The translations under genes and the position numbers were made by a program. Below, piece by piece: positions 33,955 through 44,338 of a stretch of DNA of 64,000 nucleotides. Position 1 is the first letter of the stretch. Each line of letters starts with the position of its first letter. Source of the stretch: Ascarosepion bandense (Eukaryota > Mollusca > Cephalopoda > Sepiida > Sepiidae); assembly GCA_037127315.1 (NCBI GenBank), contig JBBBDQ010001688.1:1936001-2000000 (forward strand). Reading direction: 5' to 3'. The notes below the pieces were generated by a model. The model saw nothing but the letters and a program-made list of their open reading frames with translations, did no database searches and had not been told where the DNA came from.

Positions 33955-35330
33955 ATCATCTACTCTTCTTTGTTTCGTTCTGAACCTATGCCTACTATTG
34001 CAATTACTACAACTATGGTCCTTGTCAGAACTCTCATCTGTCATGTTGTCACCCTGATACCTATCAAAATTCTGCTCCATTAGTACATTAGTTCTAGATG
34101 AGCATTACTATTTGAACCTGAGAAGCTATTTCTACTTTTACTATTACTTTGGGTTGTATCATTTTCTTCTTCTCTCCTTTGATGCATCCCAATGATGGAA
34201 CATCATAGGGATATCTAACTCTCTTTCTGAATTGTCTTGTTGGCATCTCCATTTATTTTCTAGTTACCTGTTTCCTGAGCCATTCCCAGATTCATTGGAG
34301 AGTACCGTGGCTGCTAGGGTTGCCTTTTGTAGCAGCCTGTTATCAGTGGGAATTATCCATTCATTAATATTTGTTGCTCTAAGGTGTTCATCATGAACCT
34401 TAACTATTAAGCTAGTTAACTGATTCTTGATTTTAGACAATCTTCTTGACTACTGCACAATATGACCTCCACCTCATGTCTAATTTGCCCTATTTGTGAT
34501 GGTTCTATAATAGACCGTCTTCTACTTTAAACTCTAGGTCATTTGTTGAAATGTTTGACCTTAGTTGCTGTTTTGTTTAAGTTATTTCTAACTAGTGTAA
34601 ATGTGCAGTGTTGTTCCTGTAACTCAAGTTGTAGTGCTTATCTCTATAATAAAGACAGTGGTTTTAAGATATAGTAGCAGAATGATGTCCCTATTATAAA
34701 GTAGTATGGTGAAAATTTTGTTGACTCTCTAACGTCAAACCTAATTGCTGTGAGTATCTGGTTAATATATAAATCCCATGATCTTTCATTATCACTAATT
34801 TTTTTTTTCTTTAAATATTGTACATTGTCCTATACAACCATTCTACCTTTGTGGCTGGTAGAATGATGTTGTTACTTAAACCTTTTTAATGTTTCTTTCA
34901 TAACTTGAACATTCTCTGTACCGTTATGTTACTAATTGAAGAGGGCTGTGAAATTTAGACAATAATTAATCTACTAATAAGTGGGTGATCATCTGATCCT
35001 TATTTGGTACAACAAATGCTTCAGGTCTGCTTGAGTGCATATCAATGAAAATTACTATGTACTGGTTTCCTGATAGGGTCTGTGAGCAATACCTATCTTA
35101 GAAAAAGGTAATAGATCATACTCTTATATATGGGGTTGGAGCTTTCACAAACTTTATTTGGCACATCCTTATAAATTCTACATAATCTTGAAACGCACCT
35201 GGCCATAAATATTTGTTTGATTGCTTGAAACGTCTTCTCCATTCTCATGTGGTCATTATCATCATGGTACTGCACGAAGTTGCTCTTTGTTTGGTTGGGA
35301 TGAATAATACACAACTTTGTCAACCGAATG
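33880..35330 (-). pseudogene. Integrase remnant of the Gypsy element
   Basis: A 76-codon frame (35323-35093) has HDDNDHMRMEKTFQAIKQIF and IYKDVPNKVCESSNP, which fit the N-terminal zinc-binding domain (H-x4-H ... C-x2-C), with the first Cys apparently lost. Lower coordinates continue in broken frames with YIVIFIDMH near 35050, the first catalytic Asp block of the core. A charged tail at 34080-33895 (DRYQGDNMTDESSDK, RRVDDP) ends in a TA microsatellite read as IYIYIY. It is inactive. Confidence 0.6.
33918..33951. repeat. (TA)n microsatellite inside pol
   Basis: About 16 TA units. Confidence 0.95.
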
Positions 35331-35599
35331 TATTTTTGTTCCCTAACTAGTCTTACCTTTTTTGGATTCTAGATTTGAGTCCTAAAATATCTCTGTCTGC
35401 TTCCTGCTCCCTAATTATGTCAGGTAATGTGGGTCTTTCTCTTGAGGGTTGGTATAAATTTTCTCTGTAAGTATTAATGTGTCTGGGCTTTAAATTATTC
35501 AAAATAATAGTGCTGACCCCATATGCTCTATCATCTATGTTGACTTGTTTTATTTCATTATCTCTAAGAGCATCTATTCAACACACATCCTTGCCTTTA

Positions 35600-35760
35600 C
35601 TCTATTTTACAATTGTAGCATGCTACACTCCATGCCCACAACTGGATTTTCTTGTTCTGAATGGGAGAATTCAAAAGATACTGCAGAGACTTATGATCTG
35701 TGTAGATAGTGCAAAATTCACTGTGAGTAGTGGTGGACTTTTTGTAAGATATAGTGGATA
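35600..35760 (-). pseudogene. RNase H remnant of the Gypsy element
   Basis: Minus-strand pieces spell the pattern YTDHKSLQYLLNSPIQNKK-like in mixed frames near 35720-35640, followed by WAWS. This is the TDHKSL block of Gypsy RNase H, where D is catalytic. It lies just downstream of the RT, as expected. Confidence 0.6.
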
Positions 35761-36960
35761 GCATATGCTTCTACCCCCAGTTATCGATAACTGACCACCT
35801 CCTCTTCATATCACTTAGTTTGTGAAATAGAAAGTATACAGGTTTTTCCATTTCTCTTTTTAATTCTTCTTCATTAAGTTCCAACCATTAAGTCCAATGC
35901 ATCTATATAAAGTTTATATTTGTTCTGGTCTGTTTACACTAGAGTCACTGATTCACATATATCTTTCAAGCAGTCAAGCATCATCCCACCTAAAATGCAC
36001 ATGCTTCCTAGCAATGAACCCCTGAACCTGTCTGACAGTGGTGGGAGTGGCTCTTGAGCTTTTACTTTCAGTATCTGGATGAATTCTAATATCAATGATT
36101 TTAAGCCCTATGTTACTTTTTAAAAAAATTCACACTTGGATGGTTTTAACTTCAAATTGTTTCCTTAAACTGTTGAAAACCATCTGAATCTGTTCTAAAT
36201 GGTGTTCTATGGAATCAGAAAACACTAAGTGTGCTGCTCCTCTCTCTGTAAAATTCAAATTGTTTAACATTAAAGTGGTTTAAACTTCTATGACATGTGA
36301 TCAGTTTATGTCTTTATCTTCATGTAGCTCTCTACTAGCCAGTATCTAGATTTTAAGACTAATTTGGAAAAGTACCTAAAGACACTAAGATATCATCAAT
36401 AGCTAGGAGTGGGTGTGCATTGCTCTTAGTAATTTTATTTAGAGCCCTAAAATCTACACAGAATCTCTTACTACCATCCTTCTTCTGTACGAGCACCAAT
36501 AGAAACCCCAAGGAATTCTAGATCTATCTTTACCCTCCCCACCTTTAACATTTTTCTAAAGCCTCATCTACTAGTTTTCTTTGTGTGAAGGGTGTACAAT
36601 ATAGATGTTTTTTGATAGGCACATGTTCATCAGTGTTGATATGCATTTTCACTGTATCTGTCCTACCACAATCTTTGTTATTCATAGCAAATAAATCCTT
36701 ATTTTTCTTTAGCAGCTTTTGTATCGGTACCCTAAATTCTGGAATGTTCACCTGTTCTAATTTTCCCTCTTCAGCATGATGTTGTTTCACTTCTAATAGG
36801 GAGATGATATTTACACTGTCTACCTGGTTAAGCTTAGCTATCAGGCACCCTTGTCTAGAAGTAACTGTCTGGTTTGTATTATTGTCAATAAGTAATGGTA
36901 TTCTACCCTCTGCACCTACTGTTACTACTTTACTCACTACTAAAATGCTACACAGGTTAC
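35760..36960 (-). pseudogene. Reverse transcriptase remnant of the Gypsy element
   Basis: A 130-codon open piece (36937-36545) holds the lead-in to the RT, with IPEFRVPIQKLLKKNKDLFA, VKMHINTDEHVPIKKHLYCT and PFTQRKLVDEALEKC. Further frames continue with GFLLVLVQKKDGSKRFCVDF and RALNKITKSNAHPLLAIDDI (36480-36380), the fingers/palm blocks of Ty3/Gypsy RT. The YxDD active site region, expected near 36150-36250, cannot be read. Lower down, GFIARKHV-like sequence near 36000 fits the connection region. Multiple stops make it inactive. Confidence 0.75.
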
Positions 36961-37179
36961 TAATGAACCCCAGTTTTAATTGTTCAACCTCATAAGCATT
37001 TGTTAACTTATCGTCCTGTAGTCAGTTTTTTGCCATACACATGTACATGATCTGGACCCCCATTTTGCTGTAGCTAGTCTTGTCTCAATATTATATTTCT
37101 ATTTGTTTCTCACTATGTAAAAATTGTGCAGTGTGAACTGGTTGCCTATCTGAACTTGTAGTTTTGCATTTCCATCTAT

Positions 37180-37400
37180 CTGTAGAGGTAAAGCATTTGT
37201 AGACGTAGCTCTTTATTTAACATTTCAGGTTTTGGTTGCAGCATACTTAAACTCTATGTATAACTGATACTTTTTCTCCTGTGTCTATTAGAGCCTTATA
37301 TGAATGAATACCTAGCTTAATCCGGTGTTAGGTGAGCCCATATTATCAACTACAAACGTCGATAATTCCTTTCTCCATTTGGTAGACTCCTTTTGACCAG
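37180..37400 (-). pseudogene. Aspartic protease remnant of the Gypsy element
   Basis: The minus strand reads KALIDTGEKVSVIH, with the catalytic DTG at 37285-37277. The residues around it (ALIDTG.x.S.I) fit retropepsins, which cleave the Gag-Pol polyprotein. It is positioned between gag and RT as expected. Confidence 0.65.
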
Positions 37401-38209
37401 ACACTCTCAATTTCCCAAAAGCAATTGCTTGCAACTCTAATATGACTTTCACCATTGCATTCCCAGTAGATAACTTCACTTCTGCCTCTATTAACTATCT
37501 CCTCTGGTCATCTATGGCTTCCTACTTTCTATCACATAAATCGGGTGGAGCATATCTTCTTTTCCTAGTATTCCTTCCTATTTTGGGATTAGTTTCTACA
37601 TTGGGCCTTCTCCGAGCATGACAAACCTCCATGTGTTTGTGTATGTGTTCTCTAAGTCTAATCCAACCCTACATCTCAACTTACTCCACACTAGTGCTTT
37701 TTCATACACAGCCTCTAATGTCTTGAGTCATTCTCTGAAAACTGTCATTCTAATATCTATATTATTTAACCTCTCCATGAAATAGTTCTTAAACTGTGAT
37801 GCTACTCTTGCCCCCCCCCCCGGTCTGCTCCCACATAAAGCCTCTCCACTAATCTTAATAACCTGTTTAATATTAGTTTCCTAAAACACATATAAGAGGG
37901 TCTACCGCCTCTCCACAGATTTCTGCAAGTGCTAACTTTGTGCTTCCCAAATTATCTGTAGGCTGTATCTCCCTATAACACCCCCACTTTTTTTTTTTTT
38001 TTTTTTTACAGAGCTGTCCTCAGTCTTTGGTCTTCTGAGGAATTGACAAGCATAAAATAATGCTCCATCTTTTCTACCCATTTCCTAAACTCAGTATTTC
38101 TTCTTTCAAAAGTTTACATCTCACTGAGGTATTTGTGTCCCCTCAGTTAGTTGCTAATATTTTTAACTTCTGATGCAAGGCTCTGAATAAATTCAGCAAA
38201 ATACTCCAT
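37400..38209 (-). pseudogene. gag-like region of the Gypsy element
   Basis: From an ATG at 38209 the minus strand reads MEYFAEFIQSLASEVKNISN, then in broken frames FRKWVEKMEHYFMLVNSSED and QRLRTAL. The block with the FRKWVEKMEHYF core resembles the start of the capsid domain in Gypsy Gag proteins, where an aromatic-rich helix (FxxWxxxxExYF) is common. Poly-T (37988-38007) and poly-C (37811-37821) tracts interrupt it. A zinc knuckle was not recognised. Confidence 0.55.
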
Positions 38210-38339
38210 TTTAAAAGTTGGCAAAAAAGACAGTGAGACAAAAATTAATGGGCACTTACCTTACCAATCATTTGTTCGAGTGGTTTCAGGTTCATAAAAC
38301 ATTTTCATGTGAAAATATGTATGTCACAATACCATGAAG

Positions 38340-38588
38340 TATCTGTTGTGTACTATGTCATTTCTGGATCCCCATGCTACTATATAAAACGGTATCAACA
38401 AAAAGGGGATTTGTTTTGTTTTTTGTTTTTTTGTATTAATTTTATTAAGAATGGCAACTTGGATTCTAAAATGCATTAAGAATACTGAAATCACAGGAAC
38501 ACATGTCTCACATTGGCTAAGCCTCCCTTCATGGGTGGTCTTAGCCAGTCACAAACCTGGGCGTGGAAGGCATATTGACACTTCAGAA
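38340..38588 (-). repeat. 5' LTR of the Gypsy element
   Basis: This is the partner of 33070-33280. On the minus strand it lies upstream of the gag-like start at 38209. Candidate ends are TG at 38344 and CA at 38585 in plus coordinates. No matching target-site duplication is visible, so exact ends are uncertain. Confidence 0.75.
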
Positions 38589-38619
38589 TACTCAAAACCC
38601 TTTGTTGAATTTTTGGACT

Positions 38620-40067
38620 TGTATTTGAAACCCATGCAAAGGCAATGCCTCACTTTAATAAAGAAGTTTCTGTAATAATTACATTTCAGTGATTCTTTTA
38701 AAAAATTGGTCAATGTAGATAAATGAGAAATATAATTTAATTTTATTTTCTATATATATTTTTCTTTTTTCATTTTAATTTAATGTAAATTGAAAATATT
38801 TTGATATTATTTATTTTATTAATAACCTGCTTGAATAGGAGCATTCTCTTGCATCTACACTATGTATTTCTTGAAGGCTCTTTCTTTTTTTTTTCTTTTT
38901 TTTTTTTCCCTAAAATTCTCATGTTTAGATAAAATGTTTTTGCAAACTATCAGATGGTGCCACTGAGGTGTGCAATCTGGTACCTTCTGCCTTGCAGTGA
39001 TCTCTCTGAAGGAAGGTGCACTGTTCCAAAATTTTAACTGCAATACCAGTTAAAATATGGGGTCATAGAAGCTGACCTAAGAATCACGGACCTTTTATCT
39101 TGCAGTCTCATGAAACCTTATCAAGATTAGATGCTGACAAACAGTTGACTTGATTTTTGTTTTCATCCTGAATAACAGTCTATAACTTGATGTTTATACA
39201 GACCCTGAACTTAGTTGCTTGCTTCTGCTTTTTAATAAATTATTTCAATAAAATTACTGTTTTCCATGTCCAACCCAGATAAGATTTTTTTCTCTGTACA
39301 TGTAGATATCTCTGCCAAAAGGGAAAGAAAAAGTAATGCTTTGAAACAAGGCTTTCCTAACTCCTTTTGGCAGAGAGGTGGAAATTAGTACACTTGAAAA
39401 TGTGATTGGGTTAACATCAAAAATCAACTTTGGTATCAGTTACAAATTTGCTTTATTATACTTTTAATTTTCAAGATGTTAGATGCAATAGATTACTTCA
39501 ACTATTTAAATTAGTAAATAATTAACTGTAAGTTAATTACTTATTTCAACAAGCTGAAAACATGCTCTCTTGGTGGAATTTTAGCTGGGAGGTGTACCTT
39601 GGTCCCAAAAGAGATCATAGATTTTAACTCACCCAAGCAAGTTAATAAAGACACTAAGATGCAAGAAGTTACTGAGTGAAAGATTCTGAGAGAGAAACAA
39701 AAACAAGACAGACGCTGACATTGCAGTTACTTTCGAAAATCAAAGTTGACTGGAAAGCAAGAAACTGCAAGAAAGTTTCACAAGCGAAGTGCAAGAGAAG
39801 AAACTATTAGCATAGAACTTATGGTTATATAGTGATATTTCAACTGTATTTGCTAAACAAGTACTACTTTTAAATTCACAAAGTTCAAATACCACAGAAG
39901 ATAGCTCATCAGGACAATTATGAAAATATTTCTATAAAAGGTACATGAAACTGGAAAAATGACTGGAGCTGAGATGTCAGGACCAATAAAATTGTAAATT
40001 CTTCTTTGGGCTTTAACTAGAATATTTCTTTCACACATGTATGTATGTACGTACGTACACACACACA

Positions 40068-40107
<40 letters not shown>

Positions 40108-40190
40108 AGAGCACTAAAGCAGATGTGGTAGTAATATCCGATGGACAAATGGTGGACTTCTAAATAGGTACTACAACAGAAAGACAATAC
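38620..40190. other. Non-coding interval with one hairpin
   Basis: AT-rich. A 13-bp inverted repeat, CTCTGCCAAAAGG (39310-39322) and CCTTTTGGCAGAG (39363-39375), frames a 40-base loop. (GTAC)n, (CA)n and (TA)n tracts lie at 40037-40104. No gene was recognised. Confidence 0.45.
40037..40104. repeat. Compound microsatellite TATG/TACG-(CA)n-(TA)n
   Basis: GTATGTATGTACGTACGTAC passes into CACACACA and then a long TA run. Confidence 0.9.
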
Positions 40191-40193
40191 CTA

Positions 40194-41575
40194 AGGTTTA
40201 AAATGAATTTCTCAAAATGAAAAATCTTTCTTGAAGCTTTTATTATTAATAGATTAAATTTAATATTTTCTTTGATCTGTTTCAAAACTAACTTGAATTG
40301 ACTGAAGAGACTTTTTGTTTTGAAATTGCTAAGATCACTGTTTTTTTTTGTTTTTTTTTTTTTTTGTTTTTTTTTTGTTTGTTTTTTTTTGTTTTTTGTT
40401 TTTTTTGTTTTTTGTTTTTAACACCCCTTTTAGCTGTTTTTGATCACACTGTAATTCTCTTTATTAAAAACTCTTTCAAAAATAAAATATACTTTTCTGA
40501 AACTGATTTGATGACTATTAAGAAATTTAAAAATCTAATTAATTTGATTTGAAGCAATTATTACATCAAGTTTAAAATATCACAGTAATGCCTTTTTTAA
40601 AAAAGGCATCTGTTCAAGATGTTGACAGGTTATCCAAATTTTTTTTTTTTCTAAGATATCTATAAAATTTACTTGTGGGTATAATGTGAGCAGCTTTTCT
40701 ATATAATTGACAAAGCAAACCTCACTGCTGATCTTGAAAAGGACCTCCAATCTGGTGGACTGGAATGAAAAATGGCTCGTAAATTTTAATGCTTCCAAAC
40801 GAAGCTGCTATGCCCCAACCACTATAGAGAATCATTCCTACCCTCTATAAGCATAGATCAGGCTAGTCTCCTAGAAAGCAAAACACTGCACCTCCTCAGC
40901 CTAATTCTATCAGCTGATCTCAAGTCGAATGACTACTTTAAATCTGTAACTAAATCTGCTGCTAGGAAGTTTGGTTCACTGTATAGGGCCAGGAAGTTTG
41001 TCTTGTCTGAATCCATCTTGCACATGTATAAATCTACCATCTACCCATGCATTAAATACTGCTGTCACATCTGGTCGGGTGCCCCCTGCTATTCATCAGG
41101 GGGTTCTTGACAAAATCCAATATAGAATCTGCAGTGTAATTCATCCCGACCTGGTAGCTCAACTCCAGTCACTTTCTCACTGTGGCTTCCTTCTGTCCCT
41201 TCTACAAATACTTCACAGCTTCTGCTTGGGTTAGCTTAGCTCCCTGGTGGCCCCTCTGCATGAATTTACTCAAGCTACTAGACTAGTGACTAGGTCCCAC
41301 TCTTTTACAGTGAAACTGATCAAATGTAAGCATAACTTCTACTCTCGCAGTTTTTTTAAGTTTTAGCTACTTTAGTTTAAAATTTTCTGTAGTCATCACT
41401 CTTATTTTCTGATAATGTTGTGTATGGCTGTCCATATTTACAAAAACTGGTATGTTTATGCACACAAGGAAGAAAAAAAAATCCCAAATTCTTTTTTAAA
41501 ATGTTGGCCGTTGTCGAATTGTACTTAGCTTTTCCATTTATGATTAGTAAATATAGTCTTTACTGAGGTTAGGTG
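40194..41575 (+). repeat. Dispersed repeat family C, interrupted by a LINE
   Basis: The left part (40194-40704) and right part (41370-41575) align with one continuous segment at 45234-45880. Shared blocks include GGTTTAAAATGAATTT, TTTCTTGAA, AGATTAAATTTAATAT, AAGTTTAAAATA(T/C)CACAG(T/A)AATGC, TATATAATT, then after the insert ATCACTCTTATTTTCTG(A/C)TAATG and TCCATTTATGATTA / TCTATTTATGATTA. No protein is encoded. A long T/G tract at 40340-40420 is specific to this copy. Confidence 0.8.
40705..41365 (+). pseudogene. LINE L-B fragment inserted in family C repeat
   Basis: Encodes the thumb and C-terminal region of a jockey/CR1-like reverse transcriptase in broken frames: LEKDLQS with WNEKWLVNFNAS near 40730-40790, SAARKFGSLYRARKF near 40950, MYKSTIYPCIKYCCHIWSGA near 41030, VLDKIQYRICSVIHPDLVAQ near 41105, then TRSHSFTVKLIKC and NFYSRSFF near 41300-41350. 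The catalytic half of the RT is missing, and so is the 3' UTR with the CTTGCTTGGGGTGA motif seen in other L-B copies. The fragment is therefore truncated at both ends. Confidence 0.8.
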
Positions 41576-41579
41576 ATAT

Positions 41580-42075
41580 AGTTATTAAGTAAAGTAAGAT
41601 AAATTTTTGAAAGACATAAAACTTTACAAATTATTTTTCAAATTAAAAAAAACAAAAACAAAAAGAATTTTTGTAAAAATACATTATTCATTAAAAAAAA
41701 ACTTTTCTTATCAAATAATGTCTTAATTTTGTTGCATTTTTTTCATTTTACAATCCAGAGCAGATTTTTGGTAACCAGTAGTCCTGTTTTAGAAATGAAA
41801 TTGAAGATTTAATTTCTCCAAGGGTTTTTTTTTTTTTAACTAATATAAACATTAGACTGTAGAAACTTTAATTTCTTGAAATTTTTATAAAATTAAATAA
41901 GTGTAATGGGTGTTAAACGTGTGTGTGTGTATACACATGCATACACGTGTGAAAAGTGTATGTATATAATTATATAAATATCTATCTGCAATTTGGTATA
42001 TATATTATTTATATATTATATGAGTGTGGTTCTTATTTGAAAGTGCTCAATATCAGTGATAGAGCTGACCTATTC
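41580..42075. other. AT-rich sequence, nothing supported
   Basis: A/T homopolymers and a GTGTGTGTATACACATG stretch near 41920-41950; no frame or repeat that I can assign. Confidence 0.4.
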
Positions 42076-42120
42076 ATATAGATAGGTGTGAGTTTGTAAC
42101 AAACTCACACCTATCTATAT
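42076..42120. repeat. Perfect palindrome, 22-bp arms, 1-base spacer
   Basis: The left arm is 42076-42097 (ATATAGATAGGTGTGAGTTT + GT), the spacer is A at 42098, and the right arm is 42099-42120. All pairs match. It abuts a short TA run and the poly(A) tail of the minus-strand LINE. Confidence 0.95.
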
Positions 42121-42121
42121 A

Positions 42122-42123
42122 TA

Positions 42124-42174
<51 letters not shown>

Positions 42175-42860
42175 CGTGTCACCCCAAGCAAGGCATTCTA
42201 CTGTCACGATAGTGCAGAGGGTTATATAGAGCGATTGGGTATAGGAAATGTCAGAAGGAGGGTGATAGACAACTTAGGATGTACATAGGAAGAGAGTGGG
42301 TGTGAGTTAGTGTGTTAAATGTCTATTGACCCTACATTTAAACTCCTAGAGGTTGTAGCCGTCGGGGAAGCAAGCATGCGGTAGGGAATTCCACAGGCGG
42401 GAAGTGCGAGAAAAGAAGCTGTTGGAGTAGAAATTGCGGTTACATTTCATCGGTTTCACTGTAAAAGGGTGGGACCTAGTTGCCAATCTAGTATCACATC
42501 TAGGGGGCACCAGTGATTTAAGTTCGTCAGAGCAGAAGCCATGAAAGTATTTATAGAAGAGGCACAGGGAAGCCACGTCACGCTGGTGAGAGAGAGACTG
42601 CAGGCGGTCAGCCAAGTCGGTATCAATCACATTACAGATTCTTCGATGTATTTTGTCAAGAACCCCGAGGAGAATAGAAGGGGCACCCAACCAGATGTGG
42701 CAGCAGTACACAATACACGGGCGGATGGTAGCTTTATATAAGTGCAGGATAGATTCAAACAGAATTTCTGGGCCCTGCACAGAGAGCCGACTTTCATAGC
42801 TGCGGATTTAGCAAATATGGCCATATCTGACTACTGGCATGGGTCTGGGCTGATCCGTGC
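42122..42860 (-). pseudogene. LINE L-B copy with 3' end and poly(A) tail
   Basis: Minus strand. A 144-codon frame (42780-42346) contains LYKATIRPCIVYCCHIWLGA, VLDKIHRRICNVIDTDLADR, LQSLSHQRDVASLCLFYKYF and RTSRLWNSLPHACFPDGYNL, the C-terminal region of a jockey/CR1-like RT. An overlapping frame above it adds SDMAIFAKSAAMKVGSLCRA. The 3' UTR ends with TGCCTTGCTTGGGGTGACAC and an A run of more than 40 (T run at 42128-42171). The catalytic half of the RT is absent, so the copy is 5'-truncated, as is usual for LINE insertions. This frame is the longest uninterrupted L-B coding piece in the window. Confidence 0.85.
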
Positions 42861-43150
42861 AATCATAGTGAAAATCCGGGCAAGGAAAAATGTCTTTGTC
42901 AGAAGTCAAACTAAACAATTCACAAAGAAAGAAAGAAAGAAAAACAAAGAAAACACCCAAATGAACGCAGTAAAAATCTGTTTGCTTATTTATTAACTAT
43001 GGGAGAAAAGACTGGTTATACTCGGAAAGTCCAAACCCAATTTCCCAAAGGGACTGCAAGGCAAAGTTTTTTCGTCATCTTTTTGTAGCTACCCTTTTGA
43101 TTTTTGCCACACCACTTCCACTTACTTGCCTGGTCGAAGGGAAGACACAA
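42861..43150. other. Flank of LINE copy, unassigned
   Basis: Moderately mixed composition, with a GAAA-type run at 42919-42955. No protein was recognised. Confidence 0.35.
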
Positions 43151-43151
43151 T

Positions 43152-43248
43152 AAATCATTTTAATCTTCCAAGAATATTCGGGAGTCCTGAATATTCTAGG
43201 AAGATTAAAATGATTTCTAAGCTTCCCGAATTGGGAGGCTTAGAAATC
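43152..43248. repeat. Two overlapping hairpins
   Basis: Hairpin 1: the arm 43152-43179 (AAATCATTTTAATCTTCCAA + GAATATTC) pairs with 43189-43216 at 27 of 28 positions, with a 9-base loop. Hairpin 2: 43212-43227 (GATTTCTAAGCTTCCC) pairs with 43233-43248 at 15 of 16 positions, with a 5-base loop. The last five bases of the first structure are also the first five of the second. Confidence 0.95.
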
Positions 43249-43249
43249 T

Positions 43250-44338
43250 GGCACCTCTGTCTGTAGCGCCAGTCATGTCTTGGCGGTCATCTAGTCCTGA
43301 AGGGGTCATCCAGTCCTTATGCTTCTCCCATCCCAAAAGCCACTAAAAATCTTCATATGAAATTGAGAAATGTATGTACAATAAACTAAAAATATATTTC
43401 TTTTTTATATCAAAATTCCATCGCCTTTAAAAAAACCTTACTTATTCTTTTTTTAAAAATTAAAACTGAAATTTTCTTTTAAAAGTATTTTTTTTTTTTT
43501 CAAAATTGACTAAGGTGTTAAAGTTTCCTAGCCAATATTCTATTTATTACAGGTTTTTGAACTAGAGGTGTCAGTAAAAAAAAAAAATAGAGATAAAGGA
43601 AAAAGTTGTCTGTAAAAATCAAGAAAAATAATTTAAGAATACAATTGAATAGTTCAAGATGCAAAACTGGAAATTATTTCGTATGTAATAAAAATAATAG
43701 CTAATATTATTTTGAAAATTGACAAGTTTTCACTATAAATTTTCTAGCTGAACAATTTTTTAAACAAATATTTTTTAAAGGATATTTTTTCAATTATTCT
43801 TCTTGCTAAATCACCGAAAGTTAATTAAAATTCAGATAGATTTTAGGAGTTTTCAAAAGTTTAAATCTCATAAGTGTTAAAAAAAAATTGCGAAAGCGTG
43901 TGCATACCTAAATCTTAAATTTGTTTCCATGCTATTTTGATTTTTTTTTTTTGTTTTTTTTTTTGTTACGCTTTCAAAATCTTTTGAAGTATTTGTTTGT
44001 TTATACAAATGAAATAATTATATTTTCTCATTTGAATATTTTTGTAAGTTGTATCAACATCTACTTTCTGCAGAAAAAATATTTTCCATATTTATTTTGC
44101 AACTGCATTTTGCCAAGCATATCGATTTCTTTGAAAAGTGAAAAATAAAGTTTCGCAATACCGTGAAATTGTAATCACCAGTACATAAATAACTTGAATT
44201 AAATTTATTTTTATCTTCATCTTATTCCTTTTTTTTTTTTTTTTTTTTTTTACGGATTTTAAGTAATGTATGTTTAATAATCATTAACTGATGAAAACGT
44301 TACTTTTTTATATTATATCTCCAGAACCACTCACCGAA
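43250..44338. other. Non-coding, mostly AT-rich
   Basis: The first ~80 bp after the hairpins have higher GC (GTAGCGCCAGTCATGTCTTG) and may belong to the same unit. The rest is A/T-rich with poly(T) runs at about 43488 and 44229-44252. No gene was recognised. Confidence 0.4.

Larger units (their letters stand above)
33070..38588 (-). mobile_element. Ty3/Gypsy LTR retrotransposon, degraded
   Basis: About 5.5 kb on the minus strand, bounded by two diverged direct repeats (LTRs). Reading from 38588 downward the order is LTR, gag, protease, reverse transcriptase, RNase H, integrase, LTR. This pol order (RT before integrase) is that of Ty3/Gypsy. Many stops and frameshifts are present, and a (TA)n expansion at 33918-33951 interrupts the end of pol. 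I found no envelope-like gene. Confidence 0.85.

Noticed and set aside
33883..34083. Open frames with IYIYIYIY on both strands
   Set aside because: Direct translation of a (TA)n microsatellite; the same applies to 4946-5146, 25221-25478, 55753-55850 and 61544-61800.
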